Counted from the stretch's first letter, positions 54,546 to 57,786 are shown. The stretch is DNA of 64,000 nucleotides from Nilaparvata lugens (GCF_014356525.2 NC_052507.1:49045660-49109659); one strand, 5' to 3'. Translations and numbers: made by a program. Notes: generated by a model from the letters alone, not told the origin.

Positions 54546-55957
54546 TTTTTAATTGTAAGGGGTACTTAATTTTGTATTCTATTTCTCGATAATTTTGTGT
54601 TGTATGTTGTCAATAAATTAATAAAATTATAAGTTTGTTCATTACTGTCCGTTCCAGTAGGCTGTATAGTACAGCTATGTGTTATTGAGTAGTTCTTGCG
54701 ACTTGAACGTAGGCCTACATAAGCTTCAACAGAATCTGTTGAAGATATTTCACAATGAATGATCCATAAATTCATTCATGTCCCCATTAAGTGGACTGTA
54801 AAAATTTATAAATCAACCAAAAGTAATTCATTGATGATGTTATCATTCTGTTATTTTTATCACTAAAATAAGGCCCTGAAACGTTTGTAGAGAGCATTTT
54901 AATAAAATATATTGAAAAAATAATGATAATTGACAGACAAATAATGATAATTCTACTTGGACAGACAGACATGGCGAGGCATCGTAAACCGCACCCGGGC
55001 AACTGGAGACGGAGATCGATAATGATGATGAATGATAATTGAGTAGAAAGATGATTCATTTTTTTTAGATTCATTGATTAGCGATTGGTGAAACGAGAGT
55101 GATTCTCAAGAATTTCATCTCCTGATTATCAAGAATAGTATTATATAGGGCTTAAAAGTACTGCCAGATCAATAAATAACTATTATTATTTGTAATGACA
55201 TATTCAAATCTATGATTATATCCATGATTCAAATCTAATTGAGATTTTACCATTTTCGACTTGCTTCAGAAACCAGATGCTTTAGAAGGAGATCAAGTAA
55301 AGAAAATAATGAAGAAGTTCAAGCAATATTACAAGAACAATCCACCCGATAAAAGGGAAAGTAAATCGTCAGATGAAGAAGAAAACGATGATGTATTATC
55401 AGGTAGAAATCCCAATTTTTACATTAATTATATATAATTTTGCCTTACATGTGTAAGTAGGATAAGTAGGATATTTTGCCCTGGATAAGTAGGTAGCTGC
55501 GCGGACCGAATTGAATTCAATAGTATTTCATTAAATATATGTTTGCTATTAGCTTATTGTATTATTTATGATTCCACGGCTTGATTTAGCTTGTATTATT
55601 ATTTATGAAAGTTTATCACGGATGCCTTTCTCTAAACTTTATATGAAGAGTGTTCAAATGAATGTGTGTGAGGTTCGTTAGAGATTCATCCGTACGGTAG
55701 GCCTACTTTACCTTCCATGTCAAATTATACAGTACACGCTATAATACCAATTTTCAGACAACGCTGTATCAGAATACGAATCGAGAGTGGCGGAGAGCTT
55801 CATTGATCTGCTTCTTGAGTCTGAGGAGGTGTACAGGCACTTCAGTGAGCCAGTGGGCGACATCATAATGCCTGAAGGCTTCGAGTATTGCATACGAGGA
55901 TTCTTGGTCAAGAGTGACACGGGATACTTTTTCATTCCACCCTCGCCATTGCTACAA
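17826..55957 (+). CDS. HAP2: HAP2/GCS1 gamete-fusion protein, whole gene model (exons 2-16)
   Basis: HAP2 is a single-pass class II-type fusogen on male gametes that merges the gamete membranes; that is established for plants, algae and protists. Fifteen exons listed below join with consistent phases and give about 1,300 codons. Diagnostic blocks in order: RLLNPFVFKI, HPTCGF, GFCCSC, RGGQSC, SAHCLRYSDLWY, DECDKVGVGFSAF, KYFLKNFA, ANCPGGLPEV, CFCLFHCLCAC, EHYHAAGFMGSL, then a membrane anchor. The protein is longer than usual because of a fusion-loop-region insertion in exon 4 and a long acidic tail. The start codon and 3' end are not resolved. All introns but the shortest carry transposon sequence. 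Confidence 0.9.
18112..18185. repeat. Direct repeat downstream of HAP2 exon 2
   Basis: Second copy of the 17601-17685 sequence, about 510 bases downstream. It lacks about 14 bases in the middle. Confidence 0.85.
18810..19868 (-). mobile_element. LINE-D, 3' part
   Basis: The minus strand encodes the reverse-transcriptase C-terminal region. Just inside the retroviral junction the frame reads GLGDLDILLLIYYAYAQSVL and then QYGIRVWSG, which is typical of non-LTR elements. A final ORF (19627-19379) contains RQLPYISNRLINLIPDN. The 3' UTR seems to end near 18810 at an A-rich end (AAAATAAAATT on the minus strand). It continues on the far side of the inserted retrovirus at 24549. Confidence 0.75.
19869..20094 (-). 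repeat. 3' LTR (element orientation)
   Basis: 226 bp, beginning AGTTAAATATC and ending ATCACTTAACT on the minus strand. It differs from the other LTR at five positions, all transitions (about 2%), so the insertion is fairly young. Confidence 0.9.
20095..20105 (-). promoter_or_regulatory. Polypurine tract
   Basis: AGGGGTGGAGG on the minus strand, immediately before the 3' LTR, is the expected primer site for plus-strand DNA synthesis. Confidence 0.8.
20128..21508 (-). pseudogene. env: Broken env gene of the endogenous retrovirus
   Basis: Four frames in series (21508-21317, 21215-20781, 20742-20458, 20412-20128) are separated by stops and frame changes. The first carries a furin-type site RNKR (about 21443-21454) followed by a Gly-rich hydrophobic segment GLFNGLGSAISW, the layout of fusion peptides in errantivirus and baculovirus F-like proteins. 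The middle is rich in Asn and Cys with glycosylation sequons. The last has a transmembrane helix (YYIWIFIICFIVILGIFIVF) and a short Cys-Lys tail. The disruptions mean no full envelope protein is made. Description only. Confidence 0.8.
21780..22358 (-). pseudogene. pol: Integrase C-terminal remnant
   Basis: The retained part starts in the core near the third acidic catalytic residue (PGHPDSQGLLERAHSTL). It continues with the AIIAFNNTINSTLKLTPMEM block and a basic C-terminal tail after a frame change near 21975. The first two catalytic acids and the zinc-binding N-terminus lie in the deleted part. The gene abuts the protease fragment at about 22355. Confidence 0.8.
22359..22507 (-). pseudogene. 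pol: Aspartic protease start of pol, truncated
   Basis: It continues from gag in the -1 frame. It contains the protease active-site triad in WMVDTGSSKNYVNP and about 20 further residues before joining integrase sequence out of frame. A deletion has removed the rest of protease, all of reverse transcriptase and RNase H, and most of integrase. Confidence 0.8.
22501..23745 (-). CDS. gag: Errantivirus-type Gag
   Basis: An intact frame of 414 residues. It has a capsid-like helical region (LPHFISTCNELLVSYC; then FRAAVSRLSGPAESVVF; then IEFINRLDEKRTTMLTKYKL). A Gln/Asn/Phe-rich linker follows, and then a C-terminal pair of near-repeats around DLTDNSS.FGN.IQ.M. There is no CCHC knuckle, as in other errantiviruses. 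Gag packages element RNA. The internal duplication near the C-terminus (about 22610-22735) is unusual. The intact frame could still serve trans-complementing copies. Confidence 0.85.
   Translation of the reverse strand: MSNFVISLPQPNPTMPNISKQIPHDILKFIPHYDGTCYKLPHFISTCNELLVSYCSANIDEKTENHWLLFRAAVSRLSGPAESVVFNNNCTTVTELIAALKTNFADNRSVPDLIAEITFMKSYSNEHPIEFINRLDEKRTTMLTKYKLDGIQGELLTNLMQQLNATLTRTLIHGVHPTLGSHLQILQIHDLDDARHKIINDCSIVLRSLNFKSTISTINKIDSRAFNQTPMRSNTFTHAYQASNRAFSNNFSQPREPNFFQQNNGSHQTFPQNRNFQQNFPQNQFAQFPHQPRPVQINPQFRQPHNSKWDSQNTVSMRTVQTNPSNRFKLNSKSPFEVHHLQDDLTDNSSDIFGNGIQNMHDDLTDNSSHPFGNEIQSMQNQLTSLTEAFNNMQAHFLGVGPTHSAETPPKNLN
22510..22516 (-). promoter_or_regulatory. -1 ribosomal frameshift heptamer at the gag end
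   Basis: The minus-strand heptamer A AAA AAT in the gag frame lies just before the gag stop. A slip of one base backward opens the pol frame, as in other retroviral gag-pol junctions. I did not identify a downstream stem or pseudoknot. Confidence 0.6.
23746..24311 (-). other. Retroviral 5' leader
   Basis: Between the primer-binding site and gag. No long conserved ORF; a short frame at 24242-24021 is Ser/Thr-rich and probably not real. It is expected to hold packaging signals and splice donor for env. Confidence 0.5.
24312..24323 (-). promoter_or_regulatory. Primer-binding site
   Basis: TGGCGCCCGAAC on the minus strand begins at the last base of the 5' LTR. It matches the 3' end expected of a lysine-type tRNA over 12 bases. 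Confidence 0.75.
24323..24548 (-). repeat. 5' LTR (element orientation)
   Basis: 226 bp, partner of 19869-20094. It should contain the promoter and poly(A) signal of the element. Confidence 0.9.
24549..26030 (-). mobile_element. LINE-D, reverse-transcriptase part
   Basis: Broken minus-strand frames cover the RT domain of a non-LTR element. From 5' to 3' they include RERDKMHKKLN (linker after the endonuclease), NASPGMDGIG, a fingers/palm region near 25240-25520, a PQGTVLSRILFLVYINELL block and the catalytic SFADDTALIF near 24950. At least four frame changes or stops are present, so it is a pseudogene. The frame reaches KCH at the retroviral junction and resumes at 19868. Confidence 0.85.
26031..26477. 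mobile_element. MITE inside LINE-D, with GA microsatellite
   Basis: Terminal inverted repeats of about 27 bp (CCTGTAAAAGTCAGAGTG on the left, the complement of CACTTTGACTTTCACAGG on the right) bound a 447-bp insert. It interrupts the LINE frame between WITPGLI and the ILRSIRERDK block. It contains a (GA)n run at about 26154-26198 and a 44-bp tandem duplication at 26235-26321. I saw no clear target duplication. Confidence 0.75.
26154..26198. repeat. (GA)n microsatellite
   Basis: About 22 GA units inside the MITE. Confidence 0.95.
26478..26790 (-). mobile_element. LINE-D, endonuclease-RT linker, 5'-truncated end
   Basis: The minus-strand frame reads ITDHFCTTFHLGN (end of the endonuclease fold, with the conserved DH), then KLKQENWENETPFNG and KKWITPGLIRA at the MITE border. 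Upstream of about 26790 the similarity ends, so the element is 5'-truncated. Confidence 0.65.
27030..27168. repeat. GT/GGGT-rich minisatellite
   Basis: Runs of GT alternate with GGTGGGTG and CGGTGGATG units. An AT-rich, LINE-tail-like sequence (AAATAAATTGAATTGAATTT) follows. Not coding, although it is open in one frame. Confidence 0.85.
27475..27609 (+). CDS. HAP2: HAP2 exon 3
   Basis: Acceptor AAACTTGCAG and donor AGTGAG|GTGAGC, phase 0 on both sides, 45 codons. It encodes IVNAEVTEEVINKN, then FTGCDVTSSHPTCGFSLSKD and RQVIPFSE. The CxxxxxxPTCGF pattern directly before GFCC is a HAP2 hallmark: it supplies disulfide-bonded Cys of the fusogen ectodomain. Confidence 0.88.
27610..28772 (+). other. 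HAP2 intron 3
   Basis: Phase-0 intron, AT-rich, with a complete inverted-repeat element at 28150-28686. Nothing else identified. Confidence 0.7.
28147..28689. mobile_element. MITE with CAGAGTGTCCC ends
   Basis: Near-perfect terminal inverted repeats of about 40 bp (TACAGAGTGTCCC, then AACAGCCGAA) enclose a 540-bp AT-rich interior with several ATATCTCGAAAA-like motifs and a large internal inverted pair (GTTTGACGTTTAT and its complement). The outermost TA on both sides could be a mariner-type target duplication. The right end of the element at 47771-48321 carries a related terminus. Confidence 0.8.
28773..30102 (+). CDS. HAP2: HAP2 exon 4, with giant insertion after GFCCSC
   Basis: The exon starts with GFCCSCDAYINSQ, the strongest HAP2 signature, after acceptor CATTTGCAG. 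It stays open for 443 codons to the donor AGTACAG|GTTTGT (phase 1). After the first 20 or so residues it is hydrophilic, rich in Ser, Asn, Asp, Glu and Lys, almost free of Cys apart from scattered single residues, with many N-glycosylation sequons (for example RRSNSSISDDD). It looks disordered. In other HAP2 proteins only a few tens of residues, carrying the fusion loops, separate GFCC.C from the next Cys block. That a 1.33-kb frame stays open in AT-rich DNA argues for coding constraint. The frame would stop at 30135 if the donor were not used. Confidence 0.85.
30103..30933 (+). other. HAP2 intron 4
   Basis: AT-rich, 831 bp, GTTTGT donor and ATATTGCAG acceptor, phase 1. Nothing else seen. Confidence 0.75.
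30934..31123 (+). CDS. HAP2: HAP2 exon 5 (RGGQSC...SAHCL block)
   Basis: It starts in phase 1 and ends at GATCTGTG|GTATGT in phase 2. A basic stretch (NKRKKSNVKRQ) is followed by IRGGQSCLERNTPPGVDPIT and YHESAHCLRYSDLWY. This block closes the fusion-loop region: family members pair these Cys residues with those of GFCCSC. The basic KRKKSNVKR run could be a protease-cleavage site, which is speculative. Confidence 0.9.
31558..31683 (+). CDS. HAP2: HAP2 exon 6
   Basis: Acceptor TTTTCCAG completes the Trp codon of LWY. The exon reads TVYHLRRPFVEHSVRLKLYE, then KYDYHDKNTHWDEITAGRQT, and ends at CCAA|GTAAGT in phase 2. The VYHL.RP..EHSV pattern is the conserved HAP2 continuation after SAHCL. Confidence 0.9.
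31684..32843 (+). other. HAP2 intron 6
   Basis: 1.16 kb, AT-rich, no recognised element or exon. Intron 5 (31124-31557) is likewise featureless. Confidence 0.7.
32844..33016 (+). CDS. HAP2: HAP2 exon 7
   Basis: It starts after TTTTTCTAG and gives NVGTFSRVVQDETPTFSF, TYMPSSDQVLGPFQLDTDKS and TLLVPQPVSDQL. It ends at CGAGAG|GTAACT in phase 1. The VPQP..... block precedes the DG..CDKVG motif in other HAP2 proteins. Confidence 0.88.
33017..33931 (+). other. HAP2 intron 7
   Basis: 915 bp, phase 1, AT-rich; no element identified. Confidence 0.7.
33932..34104 (+). CDS. HAP2: HAP2 exon 8 (CDKVGVGFSAF block)
   Basis: Acceptor GTTGCCAG, phase 1. It encodes AGPSEYLLLKSDQITQ, then DGDECDKVGVGFSAFAKQPD, CSHVRGTCLTNQPLHLWQHDH. 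It ends at GATCAT|GTTAGC in phase 0; that donor is slightly weak. CDKVG.GFSAF and CL.NQ...LW are the most conserved motifs of the second half of the HAP2 ectodomain. Confidence 0.92.
35004..35603. mobile_element. Element nested in the Harbinger-like transposon
   Basis: Imperfect long terminal inverted repeats contain GGAACCGAACTCGAACAACG on the left and the complement of GCTGTTCCAGGTTCGGTTCG on the right, followed on both sides by CAGCAAACCGCGCAATCC. The internal DNA is AT-rich and non-coding. Its insertion truncates the transposase frame. Confidence 0.65.
35544..35960 (-). pseudogene. Harbinger-like transposase N-terminal fragment
   Basis: The frame reads DMRDVEYYKTRLPTLFCRF, then YRFEKGNVQWLADRFLG and SSVHRMKVCLRHLSDSGIV. 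This matches the helical N-terminus of Harbinger/HARBI1-type transposases (a hydrophobic helix, then an ALS...L...LR.L...G motif). The last 20 or so residues come from the nested element. The DDE catalytic core is absent, so the protein is inactive. Confidence 0.55.
36371..36531 (-). mobile_element. tRNA-derived SINE, copy 1
   Basis: On the minus strand the head resembles a tRNA gene. GGTTCGAATCC (36449-36459) is a box B, and AAGGCGTTGCACC lies where the D arm and anticodon arm would be. The tail ends ...CACGCACAAGCAAAAAGCT. It matches 61118-61274 along its length, so it is a repeat family and not a functional tRNA gene. Confidence 0.8.
36780..36964 (+). CDS. HAP2: HAP2 exon 9
   Basis: Acceptor TGCTTGCAG, phase 0. 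It encodes EALANDKPGKYFLKNFACIS, then NPFIVNKSNSDEFLAIDYHN and EIEVKSDFNGIIRPG. It ends at CCAGG|GTGAGT in phase 2. KYFL.. after L..D is a conserved HAP2 feature; the beta-rich remainder belongs to domain III-like sequence. Confidence 0.9.
37629..38022 (-). pseudogene. LINE-A ORF2 C-terminal part, after a frameshift
   Basis: This frame carries the usual C-terminal tail: NYQTRHRNNHGYSTPQLYPQ, then LAQIVYRNLPNDIRE and a final FKWLIGIGWAG. It is one base out of frame with the main ORF. Confidence 0.8.
38023..40650 (-). CDS. LINE-A ORF2: endonuclease and reverse transcriptase
   Basis: 875 residues. The N-terminal APE-type endonuclease (about residues 35-250) shows QQNIRSYKKN, TEAWLNDESD, LAGDINCNLLN and SITDHYAVCM, with the catalytic Glu, Asp and Asp-His pairs in place. 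A linker (KPWITRGLINSIRHRDKLRK) leads to the RT domain with NYRPISLLSTLSKIIEK, FLDLAKAFDSVD, VIQGSMLGPVLFLIYIN and the catalytic FADDTVVIS. The frame ends early because of a one-base change in an A9 run at about 38031-38039, next to the C-terminal remnant. Otherwise it is intact, so the copy is young. The N-terminal CxxC motif (IKCAECQDI) is shared with the LINE at 62682. Confidence 0.88.
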   Translation of the reverse strand: MDVSPIKCAECQDIKDFRSIFIEGGGLESRDCAGQNNFTLIQQNIRSYKKNIDEFIVVLQSLDYHFSCIIPTEAWLNDESDSMKIPGYNLYRSYKNLNQSDGVVIYIDREIDANCRELQLGGLATCLSLTFELAGVSCELLAIYRSPNSSLSIFTDSIESYFNEQTNNSNCLKILAGDINCNLLNVNPHTLEERYLDVLNDAGLACCVDKVTRPASNTCIDHYFVKLPPLYEAATTIVQTSITDHYAVCMKLFTPNKKPPNRDNYYMKIDWNSVKNTLSLQNWNHVTNENNINLATNSFIRTTQNIIQQMTTKTKISAKHTKIKPWITRGLINSIRHRDKLRKKLNRQPYCISLKTEFTRFRNMLHSTIKQAKHNYYKNKIDEVSNNPHKFWNVVEEISGEAKGPHSFPIDAFAQRGDPTSKPNIKDIGNTFNQYFTSVGSILTSSLNPVGQPEIRDQEYVVDAVFKLKEVTKEELSNVINSLKGRSAPGYDFIPTRIIKDSLHTLINPIHHIVNLSIQTGQFPEYLKIAKIIPIHKSGPKNEPTNYRPISLLSTLSKIIEKCIKIQLMEYLKENNILAHNQYGFQKDKNTNDALFQVNKYIIESVKIKNKVIMTFLDLAKAFDSVDRGKLLNKLEAIGVRDTSLQWFKSYFCERQQFVQIDGEDSDRNGVDYGVIQGSMLGPVLFLIYINNISRLNTTSRIFLFADDTVVISTGREWEQVYENATKDLSKIKNWFDHNNLTVNLGKTKYLPVVTRNQPDPGLRQVKMHSCGDVGSLSCACGVIDRVDQYKYLGVIFDHQLSWAPHMQCVKQRLRRMLYGLSQLSQVLDTRLSKRVYHAYAQSVLQYGIIVWGGVSSASLEPLSVTQRTIIKKNS
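40893..41143 (+). CDS. HAP2: HAP2 exon 10
   Basis: Acceptor TATGTTGCAG, phase 2. It encodes IGAQLPEVYVDATCDFNTKI, IVTIANMGLASARFFPRLAN, CPGGLPEVWLTAQSPAFMIA and SLFGTLPIGRFHCS. It ends at TTCAA|GTAAGC in phase 1. The N.G...A.F......C.....P....I.P.......F.L......G...C layout is that of the HAP2 C-terminal ectodomain. Confidence 0.9.
41367..41556. mobile_element. Possible MITE
   Basis: CTGAGACCTGAGCGGCTCGA on the left and the complement of GCGCGTGCTCTTGGCGCTCAAGT on the right look like degraded terminal inverted repeats. The interior has CAGATATAGTAAGC and a triplicated CAGCAAT unit. It resembles the 16019-16189 element in layout. Confidence 0.4.
42000..43112. other. Non-coding stretch inside the large unit
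   Basis: AT-rich with no ORF and no recognised repeat. It follows the subterminal region and precedes LINE-C. Confidence 0.5.
43297..44900 (-). pseudogene. LINE-C reverse transcriptase
   Basis: The main frame (44589-43297, 430 residues) starts inside the fingers domain and has KIFEKLIYNRMMNYLERFDL, LDLSKAFDSVD, GVPQGSILGPLIFVLYTND and the catalytic LYADDTTLMF. It ends with the usual HHHNTRHRNN...YIGVKLLNRLPSH tail. The preceding portion (about 44590-44900) lies in other frames, so there is a frameshift at the RT start. Confidence 0.85.
45009..45323 (-). pseudogene. LINE-C endonuclease-RT linker fragment
   Basis: This frame has KQSYRRKQNKRKMKGYWITE, EEIIQIRNILKLVK and SWEIMNELRGKRKN, the helical linker between endonuclease and RT. 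It is bounded on its 5' side by the piggyBac-like insert. Confidence 0.7.
45330..45790 (-). mobile_element. piggyBac-like transposase C-terminal fragment inserted in LINE-C
   Basis: The frame 45785-45450 reads IINALSLYKSV, TDFRESIIISWLG, then a Cys-rich end: RGRCILCYKNL, LLKCSECNKRMCKECFFRTH. The layout fits the C-terminal zinc-binding domain of piggyBac-type transposases. It interrupts the LINE between QFHEFF and KQSYRRK. The catalytic DDD core is absent, so only the 3' end of the transposase gene is here. Confidence 0.6.
45942..46652 (-). pseudogene. LINE-C endonuclease, broken
   Basis: Two frames: the N-terminal LKIIHQNIDGVISKLNLL and DILVLSEHGL, and the C-terminal KDPTRITRYSRTAIDNII with LLSDHSPYCTVF. 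The catalytic DH near the end is kept, but frame changes at about 46200 and 46420 disrupt the gene. Confidence 0.75.
46783..47732 (-). pseudogene. LINE-C ORF1: coiled coil plus SGNH esterase domain
   Basis: Two overlapping frames (47732-47184 and 47214-46783). The first has a Glu/Leu-rich coiled coil (about residues 25-75), a basic linker (RNKGEKGRKHRGRVEKT) and the esterase Ser block NIYSDSHGRNI. The second has VVIISGTNDVSS (the GxND block) and HGQHLNLKGKKY, holding the expected catalytic His. A one-base frame change separates them near 47200. In CR1-like elements this esterase is part of ORF1p and is thought to act in RNA or membrane association; its role is not settled. Confidence 0.75.
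47771..48172. repeat. Long inverted repeat (fold-back), arms about 115 bp
   Basis: The left arm 47771-47887 and right arm 48058-48172 are near-perfect complements (CATTAAATCGTCAATATCTC ... and its reverse). After the right arm, the sequence to 48321 ends with TGGGACACCCTGTA, a terminus like that of the MITE at 28147. A related left terminus is not evident. Confidence 0.85.
48322..48378. repeat. (TA)n microsatellite
   Basis: About 55 bp of TA directly after the GGGACACCCTG terminus. Confidence 0.95.
48379..48840. other. AT-rich spacer
   Basis: No ORF or recognised repeat. Confidence 0.5.
48841..49725 (+). mobile_element. LINE-E, 5'-truncated
   Basis: The + strand frame 48877-49374 holds the post-palm RT region: VLGVVIDSDLSWRPHQEYL, HSHLTYGIIFWGN, RMQKWALRVMMG, YPTRYRNNLR. 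A frameshift follows at about 49350, after which VLRVPRLYNLLPAHM and FRDQLKKELLSICAYSNEEF continue to a stop at 49508. The 3' end is an (AAT)n tail at about 49695-49720. It is opposite in strand to LINE-C. Confidence 0.8.
50403..50681 (+). CDS. HAP2: HAP2 exon 11 (Cys-rich block and membrane anchor)
   Basis: Acceptor CTGTTGCAG, phase 1. It encodes DVLNDNHEIVATRRIRIQ, then YDRCFCLFHCLCACSASSKG and CDQMSIEHYHAAGFMGSLPI. A hydrophobic helix (FWSYLLIAFLIGPLLLG) runs to the donor CTTG|GTAACT, phase 1. The C.C..HC.C.C block followed by Y..AGF.G is the HAP2 membrane-proximal signature. If the donor were skipped, the frame would stop two codons later. Confidence 0.92.
50682..51221 (+). other. HAP2 intron 11
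   Basis: 540 bp, phase 1. It contains a MITE copy at 51034-51175; otherwise featureless. Confidence 0.7.
51034..51175. mobile_element. MITE with CCGGTT ends, copy 2
   Basis: CCGGTTGCTCAAATGTCTGTTAA on the left and the complement of TTAACAGTCTTTTGTGCAACCGG on the right form imperfect terminal repeats. The interior CTCTCTGATTG.TTCTCGTGGAAT matches the copy at 13703-13835. It ends about 45 bases before HAP2 exon 12. Confidence 0.7.
51222..51384 (+). CDS. HAP2: HAP2 exon 12 (post-membrane segment)
   Basis: Acceptor GTTTTGAAG, phase 1. It encodes GFLKALSGVCCCTTISSAGM, which ends the anchor and supplies a CCC cluster suited to palmitoylation (inference). Then comes a charged stretch with AASQEEGEGEDASKSAED. 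Donor AATCC|GTGAGT, phase 2. On the usual HAP2 topology this is cytoplasmic. Confidence 0.85.
51385..52222 (+). other. HAP2 intron 12
   Basis: 838 bp, phase 2, AT-rich. The part at 51470-51560 is an approximate tandem duplication (CATGCTATATATACTTGAA twice). No exon seen. Confidence 0.65.
52223..52376 (+). CDS. HAP2: HAP2 exon 13 (second hydrophobic segment)
   Basis: Acceptor TTTTTCCCCAG, phase 2, and donor GGGAAG|GTATGT, phase 0. It encodes VMQFCLNIFIFFYLIFVVIV, then KLLSVLCSIFCCFAICAIFN and KRDSGDSESGK. That is 30-plus hydrophobic residues, enough for one long or two short membrane helices, beyond the normal HAP2 anchor. Skipping it would break the frame of exon 14. An alternative is that the ATG at 52227 starts a separate small membrane protein, but the splice site and phase fit the gene model. 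Confidence 0.65.
52377..53379 (+). other. HAP2 intron 13
   Basis: About 1 kb, phase 0. It holds a small fold-back element at 52803-52910; the rest is AT-rich. A + strand frame at 53142-53354 has some protein-like character (FKVCLKGNKVNLNSEICGNY) but no splice support that I could confirm. Confidence 0.5.
52803..52910. repeat. Small fold-back element
   Basis: AAATTTAAATTGTCAACCAC and its complement GTGGTTGACAATTTAAAT are about 45 bases apart and form a stem of roughly 27 bp. Confidence 0.85.
53380..53652 (+). CDS. HAP2: HAP2 exon 14 (acidic tail)
   Basis: Acceptor ACTATTTTAG and donor TTCAAC|GTAAGT, phase 0 both sides, 91 codons. It starts RKSSVSERSQLPSTDEERHV, then about 50 residues almost entirely Asp, Glu and Gly, then PDVLKITGGDSLDDDADIDL and LEYFN. 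A long acidic cytoplasmic tail is unusual for HAP2, whose tails are usually basic or Cys/Gly-rich. Antisense frames over the acidic repeat are artefacts. Confidence 0.75.
53653..55269 (+). other. HAP2 intron 14
   Basis: 1.6 kb, phase 0. It includes (TA)n and poly-T at about 54480-54550, and a less AT-rich stretch at 54230-54420 that may be part of an old element. No exon seen. Confidence 0.6.
55270..55402 (+). CDS. HAP2: HAP2 exon 15
   Basis: Acceptor TTGCTTCAG, phase 0, donor TATCAG|GTAGAA, phase 1. It encodes KPDALEGDQVKKIMKKFKQY, YKNNPPDKRESKSSDEEEND. It starts as a basic amphipathic helix and ends acidic. No known domain. Confidence 0.7.
55403..55757 (+). other. HAP2 intron 15
   Basis: 355 bp, phase 1; nothing recognised. 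Confidence 0.7.
55758..55957 (+). CDS. HAP2: HAP2 exon 16 (continues beyond)
   Basis: Acceptor ATTTTCAG, phase 1. It encodes DNAVSEYESRVAESFIDLLL, ESEEVYRHFSEPVGDIIMPE and GFEYCIRGFLVKSDTGYFFI. It ends at CTACAA|GTAAGT in phase 0. The sequence looks like a folded segment and not a disordered tail, and no stop is reached, so at least one further exon is needed. I see no good candidate before the window end. It could be the tail of HAP2 or, less likely, show that exons 13-16 belong to another gene. Confidence 0.7.
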
Positions 55958-56302
55958 GTAAGTTTCAATTAACAAATCATAGGGTGAGATGAAACATATT
56001 GCAGTTCTGCTGTAAACAAAATTTATTTGTCAGTATAGTGTCACAGTATTGCGCTAGGACTTGTAGAGAACGGACGTATAGTGGAGTAGTAATAGTGTAG
56101 TGTAGAAGTAGTGAGTCAGCAGTTTGTTCGCGATTAAAAGTGGAACAAAAGTATTGCATCGAGTATCGGTCGTCAACCGCGGTATTTTATGCAAGCAAAG
56201 CGACATGCTTCTCGCGGCGGTAATATAGCTCCGTTCGCATTTCCGTGTGCGTGAGTGTTGACTACGAGTGCTGTTTGAAATGTATGGTAGCGAAATCGCA
56301 CT

Positions 56303-57268
56303 ATGTCCGACTTAGTGAAGCCATCTAGTTTTCCTGCATCAGAGCAAGAAGAAAGGGAAGCCTCTAACGAGAGCATGGACACCAACAACATGGCAAATAC
56401 ACCAGAAATCCAGTGTTCACCTGATCAATACATAAAAGCAAATAAACTCAAATTTTCAGCCGAGCAGGTACTTTTCATCGCCTGGAAGGAATCTGATGAG
56501 AAGAGGAAGGAGCTAGAGAGAAGCAACTCTGAACTCTTGCAAAAAATGCAGAATTTGGAAAAAAGATTTCTCAATATTGAGAAAAAGATCCATAGCCCAC
56601 AGCCTACCAGCTCAGCAGCCGAGAACTACTCGACAAATGAAGAAGAATTGGCTAAAGAAACTGAATGGATCAGAACTCGTACTAAGGGGGCTACCAAGAA
56701 GAGGAAGCTTAGCACCCCATCGCCAGAACTCAAAAATGAGTCTGCAAAAAAGAAGCAACAGAATTTGAATGATAAAATAACTCCCGTGGAAAAACCAATC
56801 AGTGAGGGGGAGAAGAGGAAGAAGAAAGAAATGCCACCACCGCCAATCATTGTGGGTGGTATTAAGAATCTGAATGTACTTCTTACGAGTTTGAAAAAAG
56901 TATCACCAGCTGACAAATTTAGGATAAAACTGTTAAGTAAAGAAACATTTGAAGTAAATGCAGTTGGTTCAGAAACTTATCGGAATATTACCAGAGAATT
57001 GATTAAATATGGGCTCAACTGGCACTCCTATGAAGATAAACAGTCGAGACCAATAAGAGTGATGATTAAAAAGCTTCATCACTCTTGTAGTACAGAAATG
57101 ATTCTAGAAGATTTGAAAGTACGAGGATTGAAAGTTCTAGAAGTTGTAAACAAGCTGAGGTGGAAGACAAAAGAACCATTAGATATGTTCATGGTATCAT
57201 TCAGCGCAGAAGAAGATATAAAAACAGTATTTGAGTGGAGGTTGAAGCACAGAAGAAGGCTAATCTGA
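56303..57268 (+). pseudogene. Jockey-type ORF1, N-terminal part
   Basis: 321 residues: a coiled coil (about residues 70-100, KRKELERSNSELLQKMQNLE), a basic linker with KKRKLSTPSPELKNESAKKK, and an RRM-like region (PPPIIVGGIKNLNVLLTSLK ... RPIRVMIKKLHHSCSTEMIL). It ends by frameshift near 57240; the zinc knuckles follow in another frame. Confidence 0.8.
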
Positions 57269-57786
57269 TACCGCAATGCAAACGTTGCCAAGCATACGGC
57301 TACACACAAAAATATTGTAACAAGGAGCCTAGGTGTGTCAAGTGTGCAGGTAAACACCAAACAAAGGAATGTTTGAAACCCAACGATGCTCTACCAAAAT
57401 GTATTCATTGCGGTGAAGCACATCCAGCCAGCTATCGAGGTTGCACTGTTGCAATCGAATTGCAGAAAATCAGGAATTCTACTAAAACAAAAACTATTGC
57501 AGATTCACAAAAGAAAATCATTCAAAATATCCCACCAAAAATCACGGAAAATACAGAAGCTCACAATTTAAACAATGGTAGTGCAGTTAAGAAATTGACT
57601 TTCGCCCAGATTGTCTCAAAAGAAAATAGATCGAAATTGAAAGAGCCAAAAAGTGAAGTAGAAGAAGGCACCAACAATATTTTGCAGCTAATCTTGGCAA
57701 AACTGGATAGACAAGAGCAAATAATCACCTCACTACAATCTAAATTTCAGAAGTTAGAACAGAGTAAACTACTGAATTTCAAATGA
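57241..57786 (+). pseudogene. Jockey-type ORF1, zinc-knuckle part
   Basis: NLIPQCKRCQAYGYTQKYCN starts a run of three CCHC-type knuckles (C..C...G.....C; C.KC...H....C; C..C...H......C), a nucleic-acid-binding module of jockey/I-group Gag-like proteins. A C-terminal coiled coil follows. The frame is one base off from the N-terminal part, and its stop overlaps the ATG of ORF2. Confidence 0.8.
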
